NCBI RefSeq assembly: GCF_024586915.1
Contig: NZ_JANBVS010000002.1
Coordinates: forward strand, 1-64,000
DNA from: Bradyrhizobium sp. SRS-191
GTDB taxonomy: Bacteria > Pseudomonadota > Alphaproteobacteria > Rhizobiales > Xanthobacteraceae
Length of the DNA stretch: 64,000 nt
Direction of reading: 5' to 3'
Shown here: piece after piece, positions 1 to 9,586 of the stretch
Position numbering within the stretch: the first letter of the stretch is position 1
Layout of the letters: the number at the start of each line of letters is the position of its first letter
The notes under the pieces: model-generated
The model's input: only the letters and a program-made list of their open reading frames with translations
Told to the model about the DNA's origin: nothing
Database searches by the model: none
Translations under genes and position numbers: made by a program

Positions 1-115
1 GCGTGTCCGGCTGCACCTGTGGTACCTGCCGCCTGCATTCTTTTCGCAGGCGGGCCGCAGGCGTCAGTCGGCGCCTGGCCTTCCCTGCGCCCTCCTCACG
101 AGAGGGTGAAATGAT
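1..115. repeat. End of a dispersed Bradyrhizobium-type intergenic repeat (copy A, cut by the window edge)
   Basis: The first ~115 bases match, in reverse complement, bases ~12690-12795. Both hold an ACCTGTGGT block, a hairpin of CCGCCTGC pairing with GCAGGCGG around positions 30-57, and a TTCCCTGCGCCCTC block near 83-96. The second copy runs on past the shared part, so this one is cut off by the window start. I read no coding capacity here. The family resembles a non-coding repeat I remember from Bradyrhizobium genomes; that naming is from memory. Confidence 0.6.
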
Positions 116-559
116 CAGCACAACTCGGACGCATCTGCGCCGCGAGGCAGCTTTCCTCTGTTCGTCTCGCAGGCGTTGATGTCGGAGATCCGCAACGAAC
201 AGGCTCAGCGCGTCGCAAGGCTCAGCGGCCAGTCAGATCCCAGCGCATCTATGGAACATGGTCGGCTGGAGCAGGTGCATACCCGCGCAGGTTGGCCTGG
301 AACGCCGCGACATCGTCCCGGCGATTCATTACGGCAGGATGACGTCATGGTGCGGCGCCGAAGAAAATCACGCTTGCGCAAAATGAGCTGAATGCAAGCT
401 GAACGGCTGTCGTTCAACTTTCAAATTTTTAAAGCAAGACAGAGGCGAGTTTGGCGATTTTTAGGTTGTTTAAAGCTCCAGTTCCGCACTATTAGCGCAA
501 CGATGAGCCCGCCAATGCCGGAATCGTCGACGGATCAAACGAGCCAGTCATAAACAGCC
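116..559. other. Intergenic region, no gene seen
   Basis: A 71-codon reading frame at 176-391 and its antisense partner lack a ribosome binding site and look like neither a protein family nor the local codon pattern. The stretch around 415-480 is AT-rich for this genome and probably holds the promoter of the RND pump, but I cannot fix its -35 and -10 boxes. Confidence 0.5.
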
Positions 560-1810
560 ATGGCGCCTGATACGAACCCACTTCCGCGGATGATCAGCAC
601 CAAGCGGCTGGTCATGGGCTTGGCCGTGCTGGCAATCGCAGGCGCAGGCGCCTACGGCTACACCCAGCTGGGATCCTCGACGGCGTCCAAGGACAATATC
701 GAGCTGTCCAGCCAGTCCAAGCGCAACGGCACGACCTTCACGCCCTCGGCCGCGGAATGGGCGACTCTGACGATCGAGCCGGTGTGTGAAAAGATATTCC
801 GTGCCGAGCACATCACCGAGGGCAAGGTGGCCGTCGACGAGGATCGCTCGACACCGGTGTTCTCGCCCTATGCCGGCCGCGTGACCAAGCTGCTGGCGCG
901 TCCGGGCGAGACCGTCCGCCAGGGGCAGCCGCTGTTCGTGATCGAGGCGGCCGACACCGTGCAGGCCCAGAACGATTTCATCGCCGCCATCACATCGATG
1001 AACAAGGCGAAGTCGGCGCTCGACCTTGCCGACATCCAGTACAAGCGCGCCAAGGACCTGTTCGAAGGCCGGGCGATCCCGCTGAAGGATTTCCAGCAGG
1101 CGGAGGCGACCTCCGTTCAGGCCCAGAACGACATGCGGTCGTCGCAGACCGCGCTGGAGGCCGCGCGCAACAAGCTGCGCATCCTCGGCTTTACCGATGC
1201 GGCCATCTCCGACTTCCAGAACAAGGGTGTGATCGACCGCGAGATCACGATCTATGCGCCGATCGGCGGCACCGTCGTGCAGCGCAAGGTCGGCCCCGGC
1301 CAGTACGTGAACTCCGGCGCGAGCGATCCCGTTTTCGTGATCGGCGATCTCTCCACCGTCTGGCTGACCGCCTTCGTGCGCGAGAGCGACGCGGCGCTGG
1401 TGAATATCGGCGAGGAGATCCTGGTCAACGTGCTCGCTCTGCCGGGCCGTCCGCTGAAGGCGAGCATCAACTACGTCGCGGCCTCGATCGACCCCGCGAC
1501 GCGGCGGCTGCTGGTCCGCGCGACCATCGACAACAAGGACGGCCAGCTCAAGCCCGAGATGTTCGCAAACGTGACGATCTACTCGCCGGGCGAACAGCCC
1601 GCGGTGGCGGTGCCGCGGCAGGCCTTGATCTACGAAGGTAATCAGGTCCGTGTCTGGGTCGCCCGTCCCGACAAATCGATCGAGCTGCGCAAGATCAAGA
1701 CCGGGTTGATCAACGGTGATCAGGTCGCGGTCGAAAGCAACCTGAACTCGGGCGAGCAGATCGTGACCAAGGGCAGCCTGTTCATCGATCGCGCTGCCTC
1801 CGGCAGCTGA
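560..1810 (+). CDS. RND efflux periplasmic adaptor (CzcB/CusB-like membrane fusion protein)
   Basis: 416 residues. A hydrophobic N-terminal segment (about residues 17-36) anchors or exports the protein. The body has the membrane-fusion order: a lipoyl-like half near 95-125 (SPYAGRV, PGETVRQGQPL), a helical hairpin at about 130-205, the second lipoyl half, a beta barrel, and a membrane-proximal domain. In this family the adaptor bridges the inner-membrane RND pump and an outer-membrane channel. The partner permease follows after 39 bases on the same strand, so the two form an operon. No outer-membrane channel gene is adjacent; a TolC-type gene lies 11 kb away. ATG at 560 has no strong ribosome binding site, and ATG at 590 is an alternative. 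Substrate is not shown by this sequence. Confidence 0.88.
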   Translation: MAPDTNPLPRMISTKRLVMGLAVLAIAGAGAYGYTQLGSSTASKDNIELSSQSKRNGTTFTPSAAEWATLTIEPVCEKIFRAEHITEGKVAVDEDRSTPVFSPYAGRVTKLLARPGETVRQGQPLFVIEAADTVQAQNDFIAAITSMNKAKSALDLADIQYKRAKDLFEGRAIPLKDFQQAEATSVQAQNDMRSSQTALEAARNKLRILGFTDAAISDFQNKGVIDREITIYAPIGGTVVQRKVGPGQYVNSGASDPVFVIGDLSTVWLTAFVRESDAALVNIGEEILVNVLALPGRPLKASINYVAASIDPATRRLLVRATIDNKDGQLKPEMFANVTIYSPGEQPAVAVPRQALIYEGNQVRVWVARPDKSIELRKIKTGLINGDQVAVESNLNSGEQIVTKGSLFIDRAASGS

Positions 1811-1849
1811 ATTGGTTCTCGTCCTGCCGTGCTGAAAGCTCCGATCTGA

Positions 1850-4800
1850 ATGGACCGCCTCGTTTCCATCGCCGTCCAGCGGCGCTTCCTGATGGTTGGA
1901 ATGTTCGTCGCCGTCCTGATCGGCGGCCTGATCGCCTTCCGCCAGCTCAACATCGAAGCCTATCCTGATCCGACCCCGCCGATGGTCGACATCGTGACCC
2001 AGAGCCCCGGGCTCTCGGCCGAGGAGATCGAGCGCTACATCACCATCCCGATCGAGACCCAGGTCGCCGGCATCAAGAACCTGCGCACCATCCGGACGAT
2101 CTCGCTGTACGGCCTGTCCGACGTCAAGCTGCAGTTCTCGTTCGACTACACCTACGACGAAGCCTTGCAGCAGGTGCTGAACCGCCTGTCGCAATTGTCG
2201 CCGCTGCCCGGCAACGTGACGCCGCAGATCTCGCCTTTGAGCGCCGTCGGCGAAATCTATCGCTACCGGCTGCGCGGTCCGCCCGGTTACAGCGTGCTCG
2301 ACCTCAAGACCCTGCAGGATTGGGTGCTGCAGCGGCGCTTCCGCGCCGTGCCCGGCGTCATCGACGTCACCGGCTGGGGCGGCAAGACCAAGACCTACGA
2401 GATCCAGGTCGATTTCAACAAGCTCGTCGCCAACGGCCTGACCCTGCCGCAGCTGCTGCAGGCGGTCGGAAACTCCAACATCAATGTCGGCGGCAACACG
2501 GTCGAGATCGGCACGCAGTCGGCCGTGGTGCGCGGCGTCGGCCTGATCCGCTCGATGGACGACCTCGCCAACACCATGGTGTCGCAGAGCGGCGGCAATC
2601 CGGTGCTGGTGAAGGACGTCGCCAACGTCACGGTGGCGGAGAAGCCGCGGCTCGGCATCGCCGGCCTCAACAACAATGACGACATCGTTCAGGGCATCGT
2701 GCTGATGCGGCGGGGTGAGCAGAGCTCGCCGACGATCGCGCGCGTCGAGCAACTGGTCGATCAGATCAACAGCTCCACGATCCTGCCGCCGGGCGTGCGC
2801 ATCGAGCGGATCTACGACCGCAAGGACCTGATCGACACCACGACCCACACCGTGCTACACAACATGGTGGTGGGCATCGGCCTCATCGTGCTGCTGCAGT
2901 GGGTGTTCCTCGGCAATCTCAGGAGCGCGCTGATCGTCGGCGCCACGATTCCGTTCGCGCTGTTCTTTGCCGTCATCATCCTGGTGCTGCGCGGCGAGTC
3001 CGCCAACCTGCTGTCGGTCGGCGCGATCGATTTCGGCCTGATCGTCGACGCGACAGTGATCATGGTCGAGGCGATCTTCCGCCGCCTGACACAGACCACG
3101 CCGCTGTCCGAGGCGGAGGAGAGCCACATCTCGCCAGAGACGATGATGGGCATGAAGAGCCACGCGATCCTGTCGGCCGCAGCCGACGTGTCGCGCTCGA
3201 TCTTCTTCGCCGCGGCCATCATCATTGCGGCCTTCCTGCCGCTGTTCACGCTCAGCGGCGTCGAGGGCAACATCTTCGGGCCGATGGCCCGCACCTATGC
3301 CTATGCGCTGGCCGGCGGCCTGCTCGCGACCTTCACGGTGACGCCGGCGCTGAGCGCCATCATCCTCCCGGCGCATGTCGAAGAGACCGAGACCCGGCTG
3401 ATGCGGTTCTTGCACGCGATCTACGCGCCGGTGCTGCGCTGGGCGGTCGGCAACCGCAATCTGGTGATGGCGGGCGCGATCGGCCTCGTGCTTTTGACCG
3501 TGGTGGTCGGCCGGCTGCTCGGCCTCGAGTTCCTGCCGAAGCTGGAAGAGGGCAACCTCTGGATCCGCGCGACCTTGCCGCCGACGATCTCGCTGCAGGA
3601 AGGCAATTCCTACGTCAACGAGATGCGCAAGATGATCCGCGCCCGTCCTGAGGTCGAAGCCGTGGTCTCGCAGCATGGCCGTCCCGACGACGGCACCGAC
3701 GCCGCCGGATTCTTCAACGCCGAGTTCTTCGCGCCGCTGAAGCCGGTCAAGGACTGGCCCGGCACCAAGGACAAGGATCAGCTCACGGCCGAGCTGTTGA
3801 AACAGCTCGACGACCGCTTCCCCGGCGTGGAGTTCAATTTCTCGCAATATCTGCAGGACAATGTCTCGGAAGCCGTGTCCGGCGTGAAGGGCGAGAACTC
3901 GATCAAGCTGTATGGCAACGATCTGCAGGCGCTGACCGACACGGCCAACAAGATCAAGCAGGTGCTCTCGACCGTGCAGGGCGTCACCGATCTTGCGGTG
4001 TTCACCTCGCTCGGCCAGCCGACGGTGCAGATCGACATCGACCGCGCCAAGGCCGCGCGCTATGGGCTGGCGCCCGGCGACATCAACGCCACCATCAAGG
4101 TCGCGATCGGCGGCGACACCGCGGGCGACCTTTATGAACCGGGCAGCGACCGGCATTTCCCGATCATCGTTCGCCTCGCGCCCGAATATCGCAAGAGCGC
4201 CGAGGCGATCGAGAATCTCCGGATCGGTGCGCAGGGGCCGAACGGCATCACGCAGATCCCGCTGAGCGAGGTCGCGACCATCAAGCTGGTGTCCGGCGCG
4301 GCCTATATCTATCGCGAGCAGCAGGAGCGTTATCTTCCGATCAAGTTCTCCGTGCGCGAGCGCGACCTCGGCAGCGCCATCCAGGAGGCGCAGCAGAAAG
4401 TGGCCGACCAGGTGCAACTGCCGGCCGGCTCGCGCGTGGAATGGGTCGGTGAATTCGGCAACCTGCAGGATGCGATCAAGCGGCTGTCGATCGTGGTGCC
4501 GATCAGCCTTGCTTTGATCGGCGTCCTGCTGTGGTTCAATTTCGGCTCGATGGCCGACACCTTGCTCGCCATGAGCGTGATCCCGATGGCGATCTTCGGC
4601 GGTGTCGTCGGTCTCGTGCTCACGGGCATTCCATTCAGCGTGTCGGCCGCGATCGGCTTCATCGCGCTGTTCGGCATTGCCGTGATGGACGGCATCATCA
4701 TCCTGTCGCAGTTCAACCAGCTGATCGACGAGGGCGTCGATCGCATCGAAGCGGTCATCCGCACCGGCGAATTGCAGCTTCGCCCGGTGCTGATGACCTG

Positions 4801-4972
4801 CGTCGTTGCCGGCATCGGCCTGTTTCCCGCGGCACTGTCGACCGGCATCGGCTCGCAGGTGCAGAAGCCGCTCGCGATCGTCGTCGTGACCGGGATGATG
4901 CTGGCGCCTGTCGTCATCCTGATCACGCTCCCGGTCCTGATCTCGCTGTTCTCCCGCCGGAGGGTCCGCTAG
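1850..4972 (+). CDS. Heavy-metal-type RND efflux permease (CusA/CzcA family)
   Basis: 1040 residues, full length for an inner-membrane RND pump, with one TM helix at the N-terminus, two large periplasmic loops and two TM clusters. TM4 carries an acidic pattern at Asp394, Asp400 and Glu407 (DFGLIVDATVIMVE), the same 6- and 7-residue spacing as the proton-relay and metal-specificity acids of CzcA. That supports the metal-exporting HME subfamily over the drug-exporting HAE pumps; whether the metal is Zn/Co/Cd or Cu/Ag cannot be said. It works with the upstream adaptor. Its TAG stop overlaps the stop of the convergent livF-like gene in the palindrome CTAG, so there is no intergenic terminator between them. 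Confidence 0.9.
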   Translation: MDRLVSIAVQRRFLMVGMFVAVLIGGLIAFRQLNIEAYPDPTPPMVDIVTQSPGLSAEEIERYITIPIETQVAGIKNLRTIRTISLYGLSDVKLQFSFDYTYDEALQQVLNRLSQLSPLPGNVTPQISPLSAVGEIYRYRLRGPPGYSVLDLKTLQDWVLQRRFRAVPGVIDVTGWGGKTKTYEIQVDFNKLVANGLTLPQLLQAVGNSNINVGGNTVEIGTQSAVVRGVGLIRSMDDLANTMVSQSGGNPVLVKDVANVTVAEKPRLGIAGLNNNDDIVQGIVLMRRGEQSSPTIARVEQLVDQINSSTILPPGVRIERIYDRKDLIDTTTHTVLHNMVVGIGLIVLLQWVFLGNLRSALIVGATIPFALFFAVIILVLRGESANLLSVGAIDFGLIVDATVIMVEAIFRRLTQTTPLSEAEESHISPETMMGMKSHAILSAAADVSRSIFFAAAIIIAAFLPLFTLSGVEGNIFGPMARTYAYALAGGLLATFTVTPALSAIILPAHVEETETRLMRFLHAIYAPVLRWAVGNRNLVMAGAIGLVLLTVVVGRLLGLEFLPKLEEGNLWIRATLPPTISLQEGNSYVNEMRKMIRARPEVEAVVSQHGRPDDGTDAAGFFNAEFFAPLKPVKDWPGTKDKDQLTAELLKQLDDRFPGVEFNFSQYLQDNVSEAVSGVKGENSIKLYGNDLQALTDTANKIKQVLSTVQGVTDLAVFTSLGQPTVQIDIDRAKAARYGLAPGDINATIKVAIGGDTAGDLYEPGSDRHFPIIVRLAPEYRKSAEAIENLRIGAQGPNGITQIPLSEVATIKLVSGAAYIYREQQERYLPIKFSVRERDLGSAIQEAQQKVADQVQLPAGSRVEWVGEFGNLQDAIKRLSIVVPISLALIGVLLWFNFGSMADTLLAMSVIPMAIFGGVVGLVLTGIPFSVSAAIGFIALFGIAVMDGIIILSQFNQLIDEGVDRIEAVIRTGELQLRPVLMTCVVAGIGLFPAALSTGIGSQVQKPLAIVVVTGMMLAPVVILITLPVLISLFSRRRVR

Positions 4973-5670
4973 ATCCGCATGTGCTCGTCGATGCGCGCGG
5001 CTGCATCTGCATCGACCGCGGCGGCATCGACGATCTCACCGCGCTTGAACACGAGGTAACGGTCACTGATGGAGAGTGCGAACGGCAGATGCTGCTCCAC
5101 CACGATCATCGAGGTGCCGATCTCGCGCCGGACGCGTACCAGCACCTCGGAGAGACGATCGACGACGGAGGGCTGAAGACCTTCGGTGACCTCGTCGAGC
5201 AGCAGCACGTCGGGCTTGGCCATCAGCGCGCGGGCCACGATCAGCATCTTCTGCTCGCCGCCGGACAACGTTCCCGCGCGCTGGCCGAGCCGCCTGGTCA
5301 GAACCGGAAACCAGCCGCCGACCTGCTCGAACAGCGCGTCGATGTCCTTGTCAGAGAGCAGGCCAAGCCGGAGATTGTCGCGCACCGACAGGTCCTGGAA
5401 CAGCGCATGCTCCTGCGGCACATAGACCAGCCCCATCTTGCGCTTCAGGTGCGGCGCCACCCGCGTCACGTCCTTGCCCGCGAGCCTCACGCTGCCGCGC
5501 CAGGCCGGCAGGAAGCCGAGGATGGCCTTGAGCAGCGAGGTCTTGCCCATGCCGTTCTTGCCGACGATCGCCAGCGTTTCGGCCTTCGCCAGCGCGAACC
5601 CGACATTGCTGATCACCTCCGACGAGCCATAGCCGCTCGCGAGTTCTTTGACTTCCAGCGTCGTGCTCAT
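4969..5670 (-). CDS. livF: ABC transporter ATP-binding protein, LivF type
   Basis: 233 residues, the usual LivF length. Walker A (GKNGMGKTS) lies near residue 36, the signature LSGGEQ near 135, and Walker B (LLLDE) about 20 residues later. The D-loop region reads EVTEG where EPTEG is common. It is the second ATPase of a branched-chain amino acid / amide / urea type importer; the first ATPase domain is fused to the permease upstream. The ATG overlaps the stop of that gene (ATGA), so translation is probably coupled. Last gene of the nitrilase-ABC operon. The Liv label describes the family and does not claim leucine transport. Confidence 0.9.
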   Translation of the reverse strand: MSTTLEVKELASGYGSSEVISNVGFALAKAETLAIVGKNGMGKTSLLKAILGFLPAWRGSVRLAGKDVTRVAPHLKRKMGLVYVPQEHALFQDLSVRDNLRLGLLSDKDIDALFEQVGGWFPVLTRRLGQRAGTLSGGEQKMLIVARALMAKPDVLLLDEVTEGLQPSVVDRLSEVLVRVRREIGTSMIVVEQHLPFALSISDRYLVFKRGEIVDAAAVDADAAARIDEHMRI

Positions 5671-7484
5671 GCCGGCACCTCCGCATGCGACACGTGCTGG
5701 CCCGTATAGATCTCGCGGACCAGCTCGCTGTTGACGACCTCGTCGACCGAGCCGTCGAGCGCGAGGCGGCCCTGATGCAGCACGATGATGCGCGAGGAGA
5801 TCTCGCGGACGAAATCGAGATCGTGCTCGACCAGGAGAATGCAGAGCCGGTCACGGCGGGCGAGGGTGGTCAGGATGTCGGCAAAGCCCTGCCGCTCGGC
5901 GCGGGTGAGCCCGGCGGTCGGCTCGTCGAGCAACAGCACGTCGGGCTCGAGCGACAGCACCATGGCGAGTTCGAGCGCCTGCTTCAGGCCATGGCTGAGA
6001 TTGCGCGCCTCCTCGTCGAGCCGCTCGCCGAGGCCGGAACGTTCGACGACGGACATGGCTGCGGGCGGCAGCGCCAGCGAGGCAGAGCGCGAGGTCAGCG
6101 CGGGCGGATCGGCATGCGTCCGCGCGACGCGCAGGCACTCGGCGACGGTCAGCGTTTCGAACACCGACGCCGTCTGGAACTTGCGTCCCAGGCCGAAGCG
6201 CACCACGCGATCCGGCGGCAGCCGCGCGATGTCGTGGCCGGCGATCGCGACCTCGCCGGTCGAGCGTTCGCGTCCATCGGACAGGCAACGGATCAACGTT
6301 GTCTTGCCGGCGCCGTTGGGACCGACCAGGCTCAGCAGCTCGCCGCGATAGGCCGTGAATTGCACGCCGTCCAGCACCGCGAGACTGCCGTAATGCTTGC
6401 CGAGTGCGCGCACTTCGATCGCGATGGCATCGGGATTGCTGACCGCAGCGACGGCCGCCGCCGGTTGCAGGATCGTCGCAGCCCCTGTCGCCGAACGTCC
6501 GCGTTTGAGGAGGCGCATCACCGCGCCGAGCAGGCCATCGGGGAACACCAGGATCACCACGATCAGCGCGAGGCCGACGATCAGCTCCCAAACGTAGGGC
6601 AGGCTGTTGGCGAGATAGGCGCTCGCGACCTCGATGCACAGCGCGCCGATCACAGGACCGATCACGGTGCCGCGGCCGCCGAGCGCGACCATGATCACGA
6701 GGTTGGTGCCGAAGGTGAAGCTGGCATTTTCCGGCGCCGCCACCGCTCCGAAGCCGGCATAGAAGAAGCCGGCCAAGGCGGAGACGATCGCCGACAGCAC
6801 CAGCACGACGATGCGCAGGCGCGACGTGTCGATGCCGAGATAGGTGCAGCGCGCATCGTTGTCGCGCAGCGCCGACAGCAGCCGCCCGGTGTCGCTGCGC
6901 ATCACGATCAGCGCGAGCACGGCCGTGGCGAGCAGTCCGAGGCCGGCGAGGCGCAGCCAGGTCTCGATCTCCAGATCAAAACTCTCGAAGCCGACGAGGC
7001 CGCTCGAGGAGCCGGTGAAGGTGCCGCCCGAATAAAGGATCTGCACCAGCACGATCGGCACCACCAGCGAGATCACGGAGGCGTAGAGCGGCGTGGAGCC
7101 GGGATAGAACGACAGCCAGCCGGTGAAGGCAGCAACGGCCGCAGCAACGGCGACCGCGGCGCCGATCGCTGCGCAAATCTGCCAAGGGCCGAAGCCATAT
7201 TCGGTGAACATGATGGCGAGCGCATAGGCGCCGATGCCGAAGAAGGCGGACTGGCCGAAGGTCAGCGTGCCGCAATAACCCCACATGATGTCGACGGTGA
7301 TCGCCGCGATCGCGACGAAGCAGGCGCGCACCAGGATGTTCACGAGGTAGGTGTCGAGCAGCAGCGGCGCGACGATGATCACGCCGGCGGCGAGCGCCAC
7401 CAGCAACGCGGGGACGATCAGGCGCGGCATGGCTCGCTTCGTTGGCGACGTCGCGGGAGAGGCGAGGGGGCGCGCATCAGGCAC
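5667..7484 (-). CDS. Fused LivM permease - LivG ATPase of a Liv-type ABC importer
   Basis: 605 residues holding two normally separate subunits. Residues 1 to ~335 are a LivM-type membrane domain with about ten hydrophobic segments. After a short Ala-rich linker, residues ~355-600 are a LivG-type ATPase with Walker A (GPNGAGKTT), signature LSHGLKQ and Walker B (LLLDEPTAGL). GTG at 7484 is chosen because a GGAGGGG ribosome binding site lies 9 bases upstream; a TTG at 7490 is too close to it. The start lies inside the end of the LivH gene, and the stop overlaps livF. The fusion fixes one membrane and one ATPase domain 1:1. Such LivM-LivG fusions are known in rhizobia and relatives. Confidence 0.87.
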   Translation of the reverse strand: MPDARPLASPATSPTKRAMPRLIVPALLVALAAGVIIVAPLLLDTYLVNILVRACFVAIAAITVDIMWGYCGTLTFGQSAFFGIGAYALAIMFTEYGFGPWQICAAIGAAVAVAAAVAAFTGWLSFYPGSTPLYASVISLVVPIVLVQILYSGGTFTGSSSGLVGFESFDLEIETWLRLAGLGLLATAVLALIVMRSDTGRLLSALRDNDARCTYLGIDTSRLRIVVLVLSAIVSALAGFFYAGFGAVAAPENASFTFGTNLVIMVALGGRGTVIGPVIGALCIEVASAYLANSLPYVWELIVGLALIVVILVFPDGLLGAVMRLLKRGRSATGAATILQPAAAVAAVSNPDAIAIEVRALGKHYGSLAVLDGVQFTAYRGELLSLVGPNGAGKTTLIRCLSDGRERSTGEVAIAGHDIARLPPDRVVRFGLGRKFQTASVFETLTVAECLRVARTHADPPALTSRSASLALPPAAMSVVERSGLGERLDEEARNLSHGLKQALELAMVLSLEPDVLLLDEPTAGLTRAERQGFADILTTLARRDRLCILLVEHDLDFVREISSRIIVLHQGRLALDGSVDEVVNSELVREIYTGQHVSHAEVPA

Positions 7485-8313
7485 GGGCAAACCCCTCCGG
7501 CCGGATCCGCAGCACGATGGCGGCGCAGATCGCGATGGTGAGACCGCCGAGGATCGGATTGACGAAGGTGGAGACGAGAACCTGCAAGGTGCCGAGCACG
7601 GCGCAGGAGCCGGCCAGCGCCAGCAGCGAGCCGCCGGACACCATGACCAGCATGAACGCGCCGATCAGCCAGGGCACGCCCATGTTGGGATCGACGCTCG
7701 ACAGCGGCGTGATCAGCGCGCCCGACAGTGCGGCGAGTCCGCTGCCCAGCGCGAAGGTGATGAGCCTGACGCGCGAGGAGTCGACGCCGAGGCCCTGGGC
7801 CAGCATCTCGTTCATGATCACGGCCTTGGTCGACAGACCAAGCCGGGTGCCGTTGAGCAGGGCTGTGAAGAGCAAGCCTACAATGATCGCCGCGACGATC
7901 ATCACCAGCCGATAGGCGGAATAGTCGGCGCCGAACAGATGCACGGTGCCCGAAATCGGCGCCTGCACGAACTGCACCTCGCGGCCGAACATCAGCGTGA
8001 TGAGTTGTCCGAGCACGATGCCGAGGCCCCAGGTGGCGAGGATCGCATCGAGCGGGCGCTTGTAGAGACGGCGGACGATCACGATCTCGGTGACGGCGCC
8101 GCAGACCGCGCCGGCGACGAAGGCCAGCGGCAGGATCAGGAACCAAGGCAGACCCAGTTGCGCGCCGACCAGGGCGGCATAGGCGCCGACGGTCAGGAAG
8201 GCGGCGTGGGCGAAGTTGATGATCTTCATCACGCCGAACACGATCAGCAGACCGGCGGCGATGATGAAGAGCATGGCGGCCGTCGTGACGGCATCGAGGG
8301 CGACGGTCAGCAT
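7477..8313 (-). CDS. livH: ABC transporter permease, LivH type
   Basis: 278 residues, almost wholly hydrophobic with about eight TM segments; the family motif region around AAGLLIVFGVMKIINFAH is near the N-terminus. It pairs with the LivM half of the downstream fusion to form the membrane channel. ATG at 8313 is preferred over GTG at 8325 because GGAAG sits just upstream. The gene overlaps the next one by 8 bases. A GC-rich hairpin separates it from the upstream binding-protein gene, so it is probably made in smaller amounts than the binding protein. Confidence 0.9.
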   Translation of the reverse strand: MLTVALDAVTTAAMLFIIAAGLLIVFGVMKIINFAHAAFLTVGAYAALVGAQLGLPWFLILPLAFVAGAVCGAVTEIVIVRRLYKRPLDAILATWGLGIVLGQLITLMFGREVQFVQAPISGTVHLFGADYSAYRLVMIVAAIIVGLLFTALLNGTRLGLSTKAVIMNEMLAQGLGVDSSRVRLITFALGSGLAALSGALITPLSSVDPNMGVPWLIGAFMLVMVSGGSLLALAGSCAVLGTLQVLVSTFVNPILGGLTIAICAAIVLRIRPEGFARA

Positions 8314-8334
8314 GGTCACTTCCACATGAGAGAA

Positions 8335-8360
8335 GCGGGGCGGGCTAAAGTCCGCCCCGC
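8335..8360 (-). terminator. GC-rich hairpin between binding-protein and permease genes
   Basis: A perfect 9-bp stem (8335-8343 with 8352-8360) and an 8-base loop, in the gap between the binding-protein stop and livH. No T-run follows, so it is more likely an mRNA-stability or partial-termination hairpin, as is common between ABC binding-protein and permease genes, than a full terminator. Confidence 0.6.
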
Positions 8361-8389
8361 GGGATCATACGCGATCAGGTCCTCATCGG

Positions 8390-9550
8390 TCAGGATTTGC
8401 CCGGGCACTGCGCGCCGGGGTCGACGTTCGCAAAGCTTTGGATCACCTTCACGCTGCCGTCGGCCTGGACCTGGCCGAGATACATGGTCAGCGGCGCGTG
8501 ACGCTGCTTGTCCATCTTGATCGTGCCGCGCGGGCCGTCGACCGAGACCTCGGCGAGCGCCTTCAGCACCTTGTCCTGGTCGGTGCCGCCGGCCTTCTCG
8601 ACCGCGGCCTTGTAGGCGTAGACGGCTTCATACTGCGGGACCGAGAGGTCGTTCGGGGTCTTCAGCTCGGCGCCGAACTTCTTGGCCATCGATGCCAGGA
8701 AGGTCTTGTTGGCCGGCGTGTCGATGCCCGTGACGTAGGAGGCGGACAGATAGATGCCCGCGGCATCGGCGCCCATGCCCTTGGCAGTGCCTTCGTCGAC
8801 GGCGAGGTTGCCGTAAGGAAGGTTCACGCCAGCCGCGCGCAACTGCTTGGTCAGGGTGACGTTCGGCGCGCCGCCCGCCGTCGAGGTGATCAGCGCATCG
8901 GCGCCGGAGGCCTTGAGCTTTGAGATGATCGAGGTCCAGTCGGAGCCGTCCATCGGCAGGTATTCCTCGCCGACGACCTTTCCGCCCGTCTTCTCGATGT
9001 ACATTTTCGTGAAGGCCAGCATGCCGCGGCCGAAGGCGTAGTCGGAGCCGATCAGGAAGTAGCTCTTCGCCTTCTTCTCCTTGTTGAAGTAGTCGACGAT
9101 CGGCGGCACCTGCTGGTCCGGCACCCAGGCGTTGACGTACAGATACGGGCTGCAGGACTTGCCCTCGTAGAACGAGGTGTAGATGTAGGGCGTCTTGCCG
9201 CGGGCAACGATGGGCAGGCCGGCGTTGCGGGCCGCGCTGGTCTCCATCGAGATCAGCACGTTGACCTTCTTCTGGAAGATCAGCGCGTCGAACGCCTTCT
9301 GCGCGCCGGCGGCGCCCGAGGCGTCATCGGCAACTTCCAGCTCCAGCTTGCGGCCGAGCACGCCGCCCTTGGCGTTGATTTCTTCGACCGCGAGCTCGGC
9401 GGATTGCACCACCGACGGCGCGACGACGGAGTTGGCGCCGGACAGGCCGACGGGGACGCCGATCTTGATCGGATCGGCGGCCAGGGCAGGCGAGAGTGCT
9501 GTTGCCGCCAGAGCGAGCGCCAGCGAGGTGGTCAGAAAACGCGATGTCAT
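8390..9550 (-). CDS. Periplasmic substrate-binding protein of the Liv/amide-urea class
   Basis: 386 residues with a typical Sec signal peptide (residues 1-24, cleavage likely after SPALA). The mature part shows the type I periplasmic-binding fold: IKIGVPVGLSG at the start, a second-domain segment with IGSDYAFGRGM, and YEAVYAYKAAVEKAG near the C-terminus. It would capture the substrate for the LivH / LivMG / LivF importer encoded just downstream. The nitrilase gene ends 36 bases upstream, so hydrolase and binding protein share a transcript. The ligand is not readable from sequence; the AmiC-like sensor and hydrolase nearby favour an amide, nitrile or ureide over an amino acid. Confidence 0.9.
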   Translation of the reverse strand: MTSRFLTTSLALALAATALSPALAADPIKIGVPVGLSGANSVVAPSVVQSAELAVEEINAKGGVLGRKLELEVADDASGAAGAQKAFDALIFQKKVNVLISMETSAARNAGLPIVARGKTPYIYTSFYEGKSCSPYLYVNAWVPDQQVPPIVDYFNKEKKAKSYFLIGSDYAFGRGMLAFTKMYIEKTGGKVVGEEYLPMDGSDWTSIISKLKASGADALITSTAGGAPNVTLTKQLRAAGVNLPYGNLAVDEGTAKGMGADAAGIYLSASYVTGIDTPANKTFLASMAKKFGAELKTPNDLSVPQYEAVYAYKAAVEKAGGTDQDKVLKALAEVSVDGPRGTIKMDKQRHAPLTMYLGQVQADGSVKVIQSFANVDPGAQCPGKS

Positions 9551-9586
9551 CGTTTGTCCTCCGTGAATGGTCGAATGAAAAGAGTG

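Noticed and set aside
176..391. 71-codon plus-strand frame
   Set aside because: No ribosome binding site, odd composition, no family resemblance.
548..2848. 766-codon minus-strand frame opposite the RND genes
   Set aside because: Arg/Asp/His-rich shadow typical of the antisense of GC-rich coding DNA; the plus strand holds clear RND adaptor and pump motifs.
2855..4417. 520-codon minus-strand frame
   Set aside because: Antisense shadow of the RND permease with no family motif.
5685..7541. 618-codon plus-strand frame
   Set aside because: Antisense shadow of the LivMG fusion, which has intact Walker motifs.
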